Of a stretch of 64,000 nt of DNA, positions 18,182 to 27,441 are shown in pieces. The translations under genes were made by a program, and so were the position numbers. How positions within the stretch are numbered: the first letter of the stretch is position 1; every line of letters begins with the position of its first letter. Under the pieces are notes generated by a model. That model had not been told where the DNA came from and searched no databases. It saw only the letters and a program-made list of their open reading frames with translations. Origin of the DNA: WHUA01 sp964585785 (GTDB taxonomy: Bacteria; Pseudomonadota; Alphaproteobacteria; UBA8366); NCBI GenBank assembly GCA_964585785.1, contig CAZPFL010000001.1, forward strand, positions 1-64,000, in the 5' to 3' direction.

Positions 18182-19342
18182 CTAATTGAAGCCGGCACGA
18201 GCATAGAGCCTTACGGCGTTGTCCCAGAAGAGCTTCCGCTTCCGCTCGTCGGACATGGTCCAGCCGAGCACGGTTTCGACGGATTTCGGGAACCAGCTCT
18301 CGCCATGCGGATAGTCGGAGGCGTACATCAGGATGTCCTCGCCCAGCAGGTCGATCACCGAATTTGTCAGCGCCTCGCCCTCGGGAATTTCGATGCTTTG
18401 GAAATACCGCCCGGACTTGACGTAGTCGCTCGGCATCCGCTGCAAATCGTCGGGCAACGCCGCGCGGATCGTGCGGGCATGCTCATCGATCCGCGCCATC
18501 CAGAAGGGAAGCCAGCTATGGCCCGCCTCGAGCGTGCCGATCCGAAGATCCGGATAGCGGTCCATCACGCCACTGCCGATCAGCGACGCCATGTTGCGCA
18601 TGCCGCACCAGGGATGCGACGCCGAGCGCTGAAGGAAAAGGTTTTCCCAGTTGTCCGTTCCGCCGGGCGCGTAGGGCGGCATGACGGTAAATGTGTGCAG
18701 TGTCACCGCGAGGTCATGATCGGCTGCCGCCCGCCAGACTGGCTCCAGGTCGGGATGATCGAGCGGCGTGTCTTTTGGCGCGTAGACGAGAATGCCCCAG
18801 GCCCAGCGCGCGGGACCCCACCGCTTGATCTCTGTCAGCGAGGCCTCCACGTCCCGCGCCGAACACAGCACGACCCCGCCAATCCGGTCCGGATAGGCCC
18901 CGCAATAGGCGTCCATCCAGCGGTGATAGGCGGCGTACATGCTGGTCTCGAGGCCGATGTCCTCCGACAGCGTCCAGGTGCCGAACCAACCGGACGGCAA
19001 GGTCAGATTCACGTCAACGCCTTCGAGGTCCATGTCGGCGATCCGTGCCGCGGGATCGTCGTCCACTTTCGGGGAAGGCTCGCGTCCCTTATGCGCGCCG
19101 GTGAAACCAGCCATGTACCCGCCCGGCGTCTCCGCCGCCTTGGCGGTTCCCAGTTGCCGTCGGTAGCGGCGCTGCCCGCGGGTATAGGTCACGTGGCCGG
19201 TGCGGCGATGGGCCTGCTTGTAGGGCTCCCATTCGGCGAGCGATGTCTTGGTGGCAGCATCGAGATACGGGTCGAGAACGTCGACGAAGGGACCCACATG
19301 CGTATCCGAATCGAAAATCTTGAAGCCGGCGCGTGCCATCAT
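18182..19342 (-). CDS. Amidohydrolase-family (amidohydrolase 2) TIM-barrel protein
   Basis: A 386-residue metal-dependent hydrolase/decarboxylase-like protein. The N-terminal FDSDTHVGPFVDV fits the D-x-D-x-H variant of this family, and the late metal Asp is probably that of YASDYPHGESW near residue 350. Relatives include ACMSD-type decarboxylases and many uncharacterised hydrolases. GGGAGG lies just upstream of tandem ATG codons (19342 and 19339); spacing favours the second. The gene starts about 30 bases after the end of the isocitrate-lyase-like gene on the same strand. Confidence 0.8.
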   Translation of the reverse strand: MMARAGFKIFDSDTHVGPFVDVLDPYLDAATKTSLAEWEPYKQAHRRTGHVTYTRGQRRYRRQLGTAKAAETPGGYMAGFTGAHKGREPSPKVDDDPAARIADMDLEGVDVNLTLPSGWFGTWTLSEDIGLETSMYAAYHRWMDAYCGAYPDRIGGVVLCSARDVEASLTEIKRWGPARWAWGILVYAPKDTPLDHPDLEPVWRAAADHDLAVTLHTFTVMPPYAPGGTDNWENLFLQRSASHPWCGMRNMASLIGSGVMDRYPDLRIGTLEAGHSWLPFWMARIDEHARTIRAALPDDLQRMPSDYVKSGRYFQSIEIPEGEALTNSVIDLLGEDILMYASDYPHGESWFPKSVETVLGWTMSDERKRKLFWDNAVRLYARAGFN

Positions 19343-19370
19343 CGCCTCCCATCGTCGGGCAGGGGGCTGC

Positions 19371-20360
19371 CTACCCGTTGTTGTCGTTGCGGTCCTTCGA
19401 CGCATGATACTTTGCAAGGGCCGCCCCGGAAAAATACCGCTCCTCGAGCGCCCGCTGCTTGTCCGGTCCTTCGCCATCCGGCCCGACGCCGGGAATCGGA
19501 TACGGGGCATTCTTGCGGCGTTCCGCGAAGTCGTCCCAGGCTTGTATGCCACGTGCCTGGAAATCCGCCATGAAGTCCCAGAGCGCGGCCCAGGTCACGT
19601 GATGGGTGAAACCGGGATACCAGGCAATCGTCACGCCGAGGGCCAGATGCTCCTCCAACCCGAGAAAGCGCGGCAGTTTTCCTTTCATGAAGGAGAAGGG
19701 ACCGTTGACCACCGCGCGTGCCTGTGCGATCTCGTCCGTCGAGTGGGGTGATTCCAGCTGCACCCAGTCGACACCTGCCTCGCGTTCATAGGCGGCCAAC
19801 CGGACCAGGCAGTCATCGAGACCGCTATTCGCCGCGTCACGCGCGTAGCACTGCGCCATCACGACGAAATCAGGATCCAGTTCGTTCTTCATATCGACGG
19901 CGGCGCGATAGCGCGCGATCGCCTGTTCGATCGGGACCACTTCCACGCCGGCGCTTTGGGTCTTCCGTTTCCCCTCGATCGGCTGGTCGTCTATGCGCAC
20001 GCCGGCAATGCCGGCCCGAATGCAATCGCGGACCATGCGCCGGACCGCCATGATGCCGCCGTGCCCGGTGTCTCCATCCATGATGATCGGGAAGTCGACG
20101 CTGTCAGCGATCCAGCCCGCAATGGTGACGCATTCATTCAGGGTCGCCGTGCCGACATCGGCGAGCCCGGTATAGGTTCCGACGACGCCCCCCGTGCCGA
20201 CAAAACCGCATTCCGCGCCAGCGGCCTCCATGATGCGCGCGTGCGCCGCCGTCGGCGGATGCAGCACGACCAGGACCTTGTCCTTGCGATGGATCAGCTT
20301 CTGCAAACGTGTCGAGGGCTTTGGTTTCGGGGGCACGGATCGCCTTTCGAGGCCTGCCAT
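19371..20360 (-). CDS. Isocitrate lyase/PEP mutase superfamily enzyme
   Basis: A 329-residue (alpha/beta)8-barrel protein. The magnesium site is visible in FPIIMDGDTGHGG (near residue 100), preceded by AAGAECGFVGTGGVVGTYTGLAD (quoted as AECGFVGTGGVVGTYTG). The KKCGH catalytic loop of isocitrate and methylisocitrate lyases is replaced by IEGKRKTQSAG, lacking Cys and His, so a different reaction such as oxaloacetate decarboxylation, hydrolysis or phosphonate chemistry is likely. ATG 20360 matches the family N-terminus; upstream in-frame codons look non-coding. It probably forms part of the minus-strand catabolic run. Confidence 0.82.
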   Translation of the reverse strand: MAGLERRSVPPKPKPSTRLQKLIHRKDKVLVVLHPPTAAHARIMEAAGAECGFVGTGGVVGTYTGLADVGTATLNECVTIAGWIADSVDFPIIMDGDTGHGGIMAVRRMVRDCIRAGIAGVRIDDQPIEGKRKTQSAGVEVVPIEQAIARYRAAVDMKNELDPDFVVMAQCYARDAANSGLDDCLVRLAAYEREAGVDWVQLESPHSTDEIAQARAVVNGPFSFMKGKLPRFLGLEEHLALGVTIAWYPGFTHHVTWAALWDFMADFQARGIQAWDDFAERRKNAPYPIPGVGPDGEGPDKQRALEERYFSGAALAKYHASKDRNDNNG

Positions 20361-20725
20361 TCTCGCGTCTACCCAGGATATCGCATTCGAGGAAATCGAG
20401 AAAATGGCGCGGGGTTTCGAATGACCCATTGCGACGACGGGCAGGGACATGACGAACAGGGCGTCTTTGCGCCCGTAACGGCGCACAAGGCTGTAGGTTG
20501 ATGGCGTCGTTCTGGAAGGCGTCGCGATGGGACGCCAGCGGTATGCGGATGAGGACACGGTGACGCCGCGGCGGCACAGCAATCCGGACCATCACGGCGG
20601 GGGGCGATCACGGGTGTGGCCGTCGCAATGCCGGTATCAGCGACACGATGTGGAATGCGGGGCCCGGGTGTGCAGCTCTCTTGCCGCGAACGGTCTCTCA
20701 TCCACCGCGCAATCGTGTGACCGAC

Positions 20726-22120
20726 TTAATGCAGCCTTCGCAGCAGGTCAGTCACGTCGGCCATCTGTTCCAGGGCGGCGATGTCTTCGACCATGCGATC
20801 CACGCGGCCCGACTCCAGCGCGACGAAAGACATGCAATCCCGGAACTTCGTTTCGATTTCCGCCCAGCCGACGGGCTCGTTCGCGTCGCCGGGAACGCTC
20901 TGCACCTGACACGAGCGCGTATCGCCGCTTTTGAGCCGCACCTCGACCGTCGGCATCAGCGAGTTCGACGTCGGATCAGGCCTGTATCGGACCCGTTCCG
21001 CCATGGCCAGCACCGCCGGATCGGTCAGCCCTTCGGGGGTATAGTCGCGCAAGGTGACGGTGCCCTTCGTCATGGCGACCGCGGCGGTAAACGGAACGCT
21101 GTATTTGGCGTCGATCGCCGTCTGCGGTCGACGTTTCGATTCGATCGGGGTGGACAGTAACTGCGTTGCCTGACTGCCGCCGACGATGTCGATGTGGTCC
21201 ACCGTCTCCGGGTCAACGCCGTCGCGGCGCAATCGCAAGATGGCGGCGGTGCAGGGCCGAATATGCGCGCAATGCGGCCATACCTTGAAGCCGTGCGACG
21301 CGAGGACGGGGAAGCGGCTGCCCAATTCGCCGAGGAGCGCCTGCCAATCCGGGGTTTCGTCCCGCACGTAGGTTTTGAAGAAGCCGTATTTTCCCTCGAT
21401 GACCGCCTTGGACCCGATGATGCCTCTTTGCGCCAGATCGGCCGCGAGCACCGCGCCCTGACCACAAAAACCCGCCTGCATCGCGCGCAGATCCGTCGAT
21501 TCGTCGACCGCCATCTGGCGGCTGCCGGCGGTTTGCGTGAAGGCGTTGCCGAAGGCATTTTCCATCCGGTCTGCGTCGAGGCCGAGCATATGCCCCGCCG
21601 TTGCGCTGCCGGCGATGTAGCCCAGCAGTTGCGTCGCGAACCAGCCTTCGGTCGAGATCCACTGCGGAATCGTGATCGCGCCGCCGAGGCGGGTCATGAC
21701 ATCCATGCCGGCGGCGATCGCGGCAATGAACGCCTTTCCGTCGATGCCCCCGGCCCGTTCGGCCAGGGCGAAGGCGACCGGAATCGTCACGATGCTCAGA
21801 TGGCCGGTTTTGCCGACATCGTCATAATCCAGCATGTGGCCGAGGCTGCCGTTGACGAATACGGCGGCGCCGGCCGGTGCCTTGAAGCCGAAGCCCAGGA
21901 CGGTGCTTTCGGCCGTGCCGCCGCGGTCGCGGACATAGTCGGCGAGATCTTTCCCTTTGGGCGAAAGGCGGCTTGCGCCCAGCGTGACCCCCACCGTATC
22001 GAGAACGCATCGTTTGATCAGCGCAACCAGGTCTTCCGGGAGCCTGTCATAGGTGAGGGCCGCCGCGTGTTCGGCGAGTTTCCGTGTGGCGCCCTGTTGT
22101 ACCGCTGAATCTGTCCTCAT
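20726..22120 (-). CDS. MmgE/PrpD family protein (copy 2)
   Basis: A 464-residue PrpD-fold protein. Recognisable parts are IKRCVLDTVGVTLGASRL, NGSLGHMLDYDDVGKTGHLS (start of the active-site region) and GFKVWPHCAHIRPCTAAIL. ATG 22120 overlaps the CapA stop as ATGA, fixing the start and showing translational coupling to that gene. Possible dehydratase or decarboxylase acting on tricarboxylate-like intermediates; the substrate is not known. Confidence 0.85.
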   Translation of the reverse strand: MRTDSAVQQGATRKLAEHAAALTYDRLPEDLVALIKRCVLDTVGVTLGASRLSPKGKDLADYVRDRGGTAESTVLGFGFKAPAGAAVFVNGSLGHMLDYDDVGKTGHLSIVTIPVAFALAERAGGIDGKAFIAAIAAGMDVMTRLGGAITIPQWISTEGWFATQLLGYIAGSATAGHMLGLDADRMENAFGNAFTQTAGSRQMAVDESTDLRAMQAGFCGQGAVLAADLAQRGIIGSKAVIEGKYGFFKTYVRDETPDWQALLGELGSRFPVLASHGFKVWPHCAHIRPCTAAILRLRRDGVDPETVDHIDIVGGSQATQLLSTPIESKRRPQTAIDAKYSVPFTAAVAMTKGTVTLRDYTPEGLTDPAVLAMAERVRYRPDPTSNSLMPTVEVRLKSGDTRSCQVQSVPGDANEPVGWAEIETKFRDCMSFVALESGRVDRMVEDIAALEQMADVTDLLRRLH

Positions 22121-23235
22121 GGGTCGATTCGAACCTCGTCGCCGTCTACCGTGAACCGGTGGGCAAAACCATCGGATGCCCATTCCATGTACCGGACGGC
22201 ATCGTCGAAGCGCGGGTCGCCGTTGTGGAGGACTTCCGGCCGGTATTGCCGGTCGATCAGCATGGGGATGAAGGAAACGGATTTCACGCCGTCCTTGGCG
22301 AAGATCGCCTTCGCCATCAGCGTCCGCTTCGCGTCCGCGCCGTAGGGTAACAGCGGGTAGGCCGGATCCTGGTCGGCGTAGTTGCGAATGGCGCCGACTT
22401 TCCAGGGTTCTTCCTGCCACCGGAAAGACGGGTCGGGCTTGGTCATGCAGAAATTGCTCAGGCTGTAAAAGCAGACCTTGCCTTTGTAGGTTTCGATCGC
22501 TTTCGGCACATGCGCATGGTGTCCGAGGATCAGGTCCGCGCCGGCATCGATCGCATGATGCGCGGTTTCGACCTGGTAGTCGGCAATCAATCGCGGCGCC
22601 CACAGGATGCCCCAGTGGAAAGCTACGACAACGATGTCCACCTGCCGCCGCAACGACGCAATGTCCTCGGCGATCATCGCCAGGTGTTCCGGGAAGGCCT
22701 TCGAGGTGGCGCGCGGCGGAAAGTTCGGGCCGCGGTCCTCGATAGCGGAGGTTGCGCCCAGCGGCGCGATGCCGATCTTGTCCGGGCCGGCTTCGCCGCC
22801 TTTGGGGATGACCGAACAATAGCCGAGGAAGCCGACCGTGAGTCCCTTGCATTCGACGATCGCCGGCAGGCGCGCTTCGGCCAGGTCCTTTCCGGCGCCG
22901 GTGACCCGAATGCCCTTGCTCAGAATCAACGCGCGCGTGTCGAGAAGGGGCTCGGGACCGAAATCATACATGTGGTTGTTGGCGAGGGTCACGGCGTCGA
23001 AGCCGCATTGATCGAAGATCGCCGCCATTTCGGGTGGCTGGCAGCCGTGCGGGTACTCCTTGTTGACGGTTCCGCGTGTCGAATATTGCCGCTCGCAATT
23101 GCCGAACCGCATATCCACGGCCTGCAAGGTCGGCAGCACCAGTTCGCAATAGCGGTCGACCGGCCCATGCACCGGTCCGACGTCACCCACGCCCAAGAAA
23201 GAAATTTGCTGATCAACCGAAGCCGTTCCCGACAT
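22117..23235 (-). CDS. CapA-family metallophosphoesterase-like protein
   Basis: A 372-residue protein of the CapA/PgsA calcineurin-like group. Motifs are ISFLGVGDVGPVHG, RFGNCE, TLANNHMYDFGPEPLLDT, VVAFHWGILWAP and LILGHHAHVPKAIE, giving the usual metal-binding Asp/Asn/His set. No signal peptide or membrane anchor is seen, so a capsule-synthesis role is doubtful; many CapA homologs in catabolic clusters are uncharacterised. The start is ATG 23235, with GGGAA upstream; a TTG at 23253 is the alternative. The gene is coupled by ATGA to PrpD copy 2. Confidence 0.82.
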   Translation of the reverse strand: MSGTASVDQQISFLGVGDVGPVHGPVDRYCELVLPTLQAVDMRFGNCERQYSTRGTVNKEYPHGCQPPEMAAIFDQCGFDAVTLANNHMYDFGPEPLLDTRALILSKGIRVTGAGKDLAEARLPAIVECKGLTVGFLGYCSVIPKGGEAGPDKIGIAPLGATSAIEDRGPNFPPRATSKAFPEHLAMIAEDIASLRRQVDIVVVAFHWGILWAPRLIADYQVETAHHAIDAGADLILGHHAHVPKAIETYKGKVCFYSLSNFCMTKPDPSFRWQEEPWKVGAIRNYADQDPAYPLLPYGADAKRTLMAKAIFAKDGVKSVSFIPMLIDRQYRPEVLHNGDPRFDDAVRYMEWASDGFAHRFTVDGDEVRIDP

Positions 23236-23253
23236 GACTTGACAGGTTCCCAA

Positions 23254-23394
23254 TCAGTGGTCCGGTTGCAGTGAGAGGGGCCGGACGTTTTCAGGGTATG
23301 GCTGTTTGAAGGTATTGGGCAACATTGCTGCAGGTGCCGGTGGTGGGTAGCCGAGCGCCGTATGCGGCCCAAGCGTGTTGTAGTGTCAGCGCCA
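23254..23394 (-). pseudogene. IS3-family transposase OrfB, 3' remnant
   Basis: Reading the minus strand from 23394 gives WR, a stop codon, then HYNTLGPHTALGYPPPAPA and on to a terminal stop at 23254-23256. WR-x-x-YN-x-x-x-PH-x-ALGY-x-PPAP is the hallmark C-terminus of IS3-family OrfB integrases. Only about 47 codons survive, with an in-frame TGA, and there is no catalytic core, so this is a relic left between PrpD copy 3 and CapA. Confidence 0.75.
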
Positions 23395-23431
23395 CGTGCA
23401 ACGGCCACTTGAGGATCGCAGATTTGTGGGC

Positions 23432-24859
23432 CTATTCCGCGCCGGCGTGTGTATCCGTTTCGATCGAATTGCCTGGATGGTTGTAGGACGGCACCTTCAG
23501 AAGGCTGGTGAGCTCCGAGATGTCGTCGAGCTGCGGCAGCGCCTCGATGGTCGCGATGATCTGATCCAGATCGATATCGCGGTCGACCGTGTCGACAAGC
23601 GCGCGTGCCTTGCCGACGACGCCCGAATGCGAGAGCGGCCTCTCCGGCGTGCCGAGGCTGTCGAGGATCGTGATCGACTTGACCGAGCCGTCCTTCAGCT
23701 CGAGATCGACGGCGTGCGGCATTTTCCGCGGCACCATCGGGTCGAACGCGGCCTCGTGAACGACCTCGACTCGGTCGACGATATCGAGGATCCGGCGGTC
23801 GGCGTGATGGTCGTCACCATAAGCGTCGAAGCGGCGCGGCCCGTAGGCCATCGTCGCCCCGACGATGAAGGGCATGCTGTATTGTGCCGCCATCACCGAG
23901 TCCGGGCGCGTCATCTGATGCCCGGCAATCGCGGTCTCCGGCGAGTGCACCTTGATCCGCGCGATCGATCCTGTATCGAGATGGAAGCCGTCCGTCGCCT
24001 GTTCGAGCGCGTCGATTAGCGAGTGGAACTTTCGGCAGCAGGAATACGGCTTCACGCTGATGTTGTGTATTTCCAAGGGCTCTTTCGCCTTCTTCTTCAG
24101 GCGTGACGGGTCGGGGTCCTTGCCGAAGACCTTGAAGAAGCCGAGCTGTCCGTCCAGCGCTTGCATCGGACCGGCAACGCCGATCTCGGAAAGCTGGGCG
24201 GCGATGATGCCGTTCTGCGCGGGAATGCCGCCGTGCATCCGCTTGACCATGGTGCCTTTGGGCTCGAACGCGAACTGGTTGACGCCGCTCGTCATCGACA
24301 GCGCGAGGCCCCAGGCGCGTGCCATCCCGTCGCTATCGAGGCCCAACAGTTTGGCCGCCGCCGCGGCAGCGCCGAAGGGCCCGAACAGGCAGGTCGGGTG
24401 GTGTCCGTGCGTAAGAACGCCAAGCGCGTTCGCCGCCATGCCGATCCGGCCCATCGCCTCATAGCCTGCGACGATCGCCGGCAGGATATCGCGCCCCGGA
24501 GAGCCGAGTTCGCTGCCGACCGCCAGCGCGGCGGTTATCACGGCGGCGCCCGGGTGGCTCATCGAGGCGTCATGCGTATCGTCGAGCTCGTAGCCGTGCG
24601 CGGACGTGCCGTTGACGAGGCCTGCCGTGGCCGCGCCGGCCAGTCGGCCGCTGCCGATCAGGGGGGCGGTCCCGGCCGCGCCATGGCGCGCCGCCCATGT
24701 CGTCAGCATCCGGCCCCAGGGCTGGACCGATCCGGCGATTGCGACGACGACGTGATCGAGGACGAGTTTCTGGACCTGTTGGATGTCCTCCTGCGCCAGG
24801 CTACCCGTATCAAGCGCCGTCAGCTCAACGGCCAGGTCTATGGTGAGATTTCCCGGCAT
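23432..24859 (-). CDS. MmgE/PrpD family protein (copy 3)
   Basis: A 475-residue PrpD-fold protein with VQKLVLDHVVVAIAGSVQPWG near the N-terminus (quoted in part), NGTSAHGYELDDTHDASMSHPG around residue 85 (in part) and SVKPYSCCRKFHSLIDAL near 285. It differs enough from copies 1 and 2 to be an older paralog or a separate acquisition rather than a recent duplication. It is separated from the CapA gene by a transposase relic. ATG 24859 heads a gene-free region containing an intergenic repeat. Confidence 0.84.
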   Translation of the reverse strand: MPGNLTIDLAVELTALDTGSLAQEDIQQVQKLVLDHVVVAIAGSVQPWGRMLTTWAARHGAAGTAPLIGSGRLAGAATAGLVNGTSAHGYELDDTHDASMSHPGAAVITAALAVGSELGSPGRDILPAIVAGYEAMGRIGMAANALGVLTHGHHPTCLFGPFGAAAAAAKLLGLDSDGMARAWGLALSMTSGVNQFAFEPKGTMVKRMHGGIPAQNGIIAAQLSEIGVAGPMQALDGQLGFFKVFGKDPDPSRLKKKAKEPLEIHNISVKPYSCCRKFHSLIDALEQATDGFHLDTGSIARIKVHSPETAIAGHQMTRPDSVMAAQYSMPFIVGATMAYGPRRFDAYGDDHHADRRILDIVDRVEVVHEAAFDPMVPRKMPHAVDLELKDGSVKSITILDSLGTPERPLSHSGVVGKARALVDTVDRDIDLDQIIATIEALPQLDDISELTSLLKVPSYNHPGNSIETDTHAGAE

Positions 24860-24942
24860 ATCGCATCTCCTGGTCGCGGCGTATGGGTCGCTCGTGAACC
24901 CATCATATTCTGCGCCTTGAGCCTCTCATTCGGCAAATTGCG

Positions 24943-25121
24943 GGCGCTGTCTTTGGCCGCCGTGCCGGCCTGTATGCGGGGAAGGCCAACGCATGAAAGG
25001 CCCGTCGTTTTGCCCCCGATAGCAGACAATGTATAACCGATACCGACCGATTGGATATTCCATGTAGGCCATGCCAAATTGTGAGCTGATCGGGGTAAAT
25101 CGGCCCGGGTCGGCAAAGCGG
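24943..25121 (+). repeat. Intergenic direct repeat, copy 1 (~180 bp)
   Basis: Runs from GGCGCTGTCTTTGG to GGGTCGGCAAAGCGG and matches 34136-34315 in the same orientation at roughly 85% identity by eye, with one single-base gap. Both copies are intergenic. A core CCCGATAGCAGACAAT lies at 25015-25030, and cores of similar type occur in two more gene-free stretches. No open frame or transposase is conserved between copies. Confidence 0.8.
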
Positions 25122-25225
25122 CACCACGAGGCTCATCTCCATGCGTCTCGGCGGCGGCGTCCAGCGGCCCATCGCGTCCGCAATCGACGGCAATTCTGTC
25201 ATGTCGGAGAATGGATTGACGGATT

Positions 25226-25254
25226 TTGGATATTCGCTTTGTCTGACGTAAAAT
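25226..25254 (+). promoter_or_regulatory. Promoter candidate for TauD-like gene
   Basis: TTGGAT at 25226-25231, a 17-base spacer and TAAAAT at 25249-25254, predicting transcription from about 25261, upstream of the dioxygenase. It lies beyond the repeat copy, so the repeat itself is not needed for it. Confidence 0.4.
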
Positions 25255-25287
25255 AACGGACAATGCGAGGATTGATCGCCTAACTCC

Positions 25288-26352
25288 GTGTTTGCGGAGG
25301 CGAGAAAATGGGAGAAACTGTTGTCGCAACGCCTTGACGGTCCTGTGCGAGACCGATCCGCGTGGCGGGCCTCTGATGTCGCCCACGACGAGTCCTGGAT
25401 CCACCACCTTACGCACACCGAGCTATCAGAACTCGATGCCGCCGTCGCCCAGGTGACCGAGGCCGGCCTCGCGCCGCTCGCTTTCACGCGGGATGCGTTT
25501 CCGTTGCCGTCCTTCGGACCAGCCCTCGCCCAAATGCTCGATGAGCTCGAGAACGGTCGCGGGTTTGTTCTAATCCGAGGCATTCCGGTCGAGCGTTACG
25601 ACGAACCAACGCTCTACCGGCTCTACTGGGGAATCGCCGTCCACTTGGGCGACATGATTTCACAGAATGCCCGCGGCGATCTGATCGGGCGGGTTGAAGA
25701 CCAGGGCGTCGATATCAAAGCCGTCAACGCGCGGGGCTATACGACGAACGCGGAATTGCATCCCCACAATGATTCTGCGGACTTGGTTGGGCTCCTCTGT
25801 GTCCGTCAAGCAAGGCAAGGCGGCGAAAGCACGATAGCCAGCGCGATGGCCATCTATAACGAGATATTGGCCACGCACCCGGAATACCTCGACGCGCTCT
25901 ACCGCGGCTTTCAATATGACGTGCGCGGAGAAGGGGTAACCGGGGCTTCGAAAGAAGTCACACGCAACCGCGTCCCCGTTTACAGCTATTTCGATGGCCG
26001 CCTGTCATGCCGCTACAACAAGCGAGCCATCGAGACCGCGGCCGAGAAGATGGGGCAACCACTTGCAGCACTCGAGCAGGCCGCTATCGACATGATTGCG
26101 CGACTGACGCTCGACCCTGCCATGCGCCTCAACATGTGCTTGTGGCCGGGCGATCTGCAGCTGCTGAACAATCACATGATCTTGCACGCTCGGAGTAACT
26201 TTTTAGATTGGCCGGAACGCGACCGGCGGCGCTTGCTTCTGCGGCTCTGGGTCAATCGACGGGAAGGTGAGGGACGCCGGCTGGCACCGGAGTTTGCCGA
26301 TCGGTACAACACCGGGCACCGTCAGGGCGTCGCGGTATCGGCGGCTGAATAG
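25288..26352 (+). CDS. TauD-like Fe(II)/2OG dioxygenase, subfamily A copy 1
   Basis: A 354-residue dioxygenase. Iron ligands are probably His and Asp of LHPHNDSADLVGLLC and the distal His of MILHARSNFLDWPE; the 2OG arginine is in RRRLLLRLWV. It shares the layout GRGYxTN...H-x-D-S-x-D-x-VGLLC with the gene at 28701-29843, so both belong to one subfamily distinct from classical TauD. The given start is GTG 25288; a TTG at 25321 has GGGAG six bases upstream and is a serious alternative, giving 343 residues. The substrate is unknown. It stands alone between a repeat region and a convergent gene. Confidence 0.82.
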   Translation: MFAEARKWEKLLSQRLDGPVRDRSAWRASDVAHDESWIHHLTHTELSELDAAVAQVTEAGLAPLAFTRDAFPLPSFGPALAQMLDELENGRGFVLIRGIPVERYDEPTLYRLYWGIAVHLGDMISQNARGDLIGRVEDQGVDIKAVNARGYTTNAELHPHNDSADLVGLLCVRQARQGGESTIASAMAIYNEILATHPEYLDALYRGFQYDVRGEGVTGASKEVTRNRVPVYSYFDGRLSCRYNKRAIETAAEKMGQPLAALEQAAIDMIARLTLDPAMRLNMCLWPGDLQLLNNHMILHARSNFLDWPERDRRRLLLRLWVNRREGEGRRLAPEFADRYNTGHRQGVAVSAAE

Positions 26353-26390
26353 ACACGGTCGCTGCTTGGACGAACCTGGCGCGCGATGCG

Positions 26391-26762
26391 TCACCGAGTC
26401 AGGCGGCGGCAGTCGGCCGCACACGGCCCGTAACCGTCGTCAGGCTTGCGGCCCGGACGATGCAGCACGGATTTCGTGAGTGTGATCTCAGCGTTGGTCA
26501 CGTCCGTCGGCCGGCACTCACCCGCAACCGTACCATTGACGATCAAGGTATAGCCGCCGGGCTCCGTAGGCGGCCAGAACAACGACACGTTGGGCTCGCG
26601 CGCGATGTTCTTGGCAGCGGACGCACCCACGGTGCAGCCGATGCTGCCGCCGCGAAGCTCGATGGTCACATGGCTGGTGTGCGGACCATCTTTGGCGACC
26701 GTGAGCAGATAGGCCTCGTGGCCGTAGTGGGCGATCGCCTCGGCGAGCGTGCGGATCGGCAT
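26391..26762 (-). CDS. Pyridoxamine 5'-phosphate oxidase-like (split-barrel FMN) protein
   Basis: A 123-residue protein resembling FMN-binding split barrels: AYLLTVAKDGPHTSHVTIEL near the N-terminus, KNIAREPNVSLFWPP and GGYTLIVNGTV. Relatives include F420/FMN-dependent oxidoreductases and general stress proteins. ATG 26762 is chosen because AAGGAAAG lies 8 bases upstream. The C-terminus contains several Cys/Arg residues of no known meaning. Confidence 0.68.
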   Translation of the reverse strand: MPIRTLAEAIAHYGHEAYLLTVAKDGPHTSHVTIELRGGSIGCTVGASAAKNIAREPNVSLFWPPTEPGGYTLIVNGTVAGECRPTDVTNAEITLTKSVLHRPGRKPDDGYGPCAADCRRLTR

Positions 26763-26991
26763 GATTGGTCTTTCCTTGGTTCCGGCCTCCGGTGGAGCAC
26801 TCATACATGGTCGTCGAATAAGCGCGTCTATTTTTAGATTAAGCTTCAAATGATGCATTGGCTATGTGTCTTTAAAACACGCGTGCCAGGGAGAACAGCA
26901 ATTCGTGTCCCGTTCGGAAAGCCGATCATGACTTTCCGTTCAACGCAGGATTAAGGCACTTATGATGGTTTGAATAAAGGCAGCACCTGCA

Positions 26992-27423
26992 ATGACTGAA
27001 ACTTGGTCAGGAACGTACGAGTCACTCCCGATCGGCGCGGAAGAGTCGAGCGCCCAGCAGATTGACGGCGCGGCAATTGACGCGTTCGCGAATGCGATCC
27101 AAAGCTTCAACCCGATTCACATGGACGGCGACTGGGCGCGTGCCAATACGCCCTACCCGGACAGGATCGCGCACGGCGTCATGACCACGGCGTTGATGTC
27201 CAAGCCATTGTTCCAGTTCTGCGAACGCTGGAAGATCCGCACCGCGCTGGTGTCGACGTCATCCAAATACATTCGTCCCGTCATCGCGGGCGATACGATC
27301 ACGACTGTCGTGCGTCTCGTCGAGAAGATCGACGCCCGCAGGCGCATTCGATTCGAGGTCGAGTCAAAGAACCAGCGCGGCGAGGTCGTGATGGTCGGCG
27401 AGATGGTCGAGCAGGCGCTCTGA
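26992..27423 (+). CDS. MaoC-like hot-dog dehydratase
   Basis: A 143-residue single hot-dog domain of the MaoC/(R)-specific enoyl-CoA hydratase type. The hydratase motif is FNPIHMDGDWARAN (near residues 41-54), followed by RIAHGVMTTALM. It likely hydrates an enoyl-CoA or related thioester. It has no close operon partner; the next gene is convergent. The 133 bases upstream are fairly AT-rich and probably contain its promoter, which I could not place. Confidence 0.82.
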   Translation: MTETWSGTYESLPIGAEESSAQQIDGAAIDAFANAIQSFNPIHMDGDWARANTPYPDRIAHGVMTTALMSKPLFQFCERWKIRTALVSTSSKYIRPVIAGDTITTVVRLVEKIDARRRIRFEVESKNQRGEVVMVGEMVEQAL

Positions 27424-27441
27424 GCCTGCCCGCTGCCCTAA

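Larger units (their letters stand above)
24860..25287. other. Gene-free stretch with intergenic repeat copy 1
   Basis: 428 bases without a gene. It contains the first copy of a ~180-bp repeat (24943-25121) and a promoter candidate for the downstream dioxygenase. The rest shows nothing recognisable. Confidence 0.6.

Noticed and set aside
22117..23235. CapA as evidence for a capsule or polyglutamate operon
   Set aside because: No capB, capC or capE-type genes, no signal peptide, and translational coupling to a PrpD gene instead.
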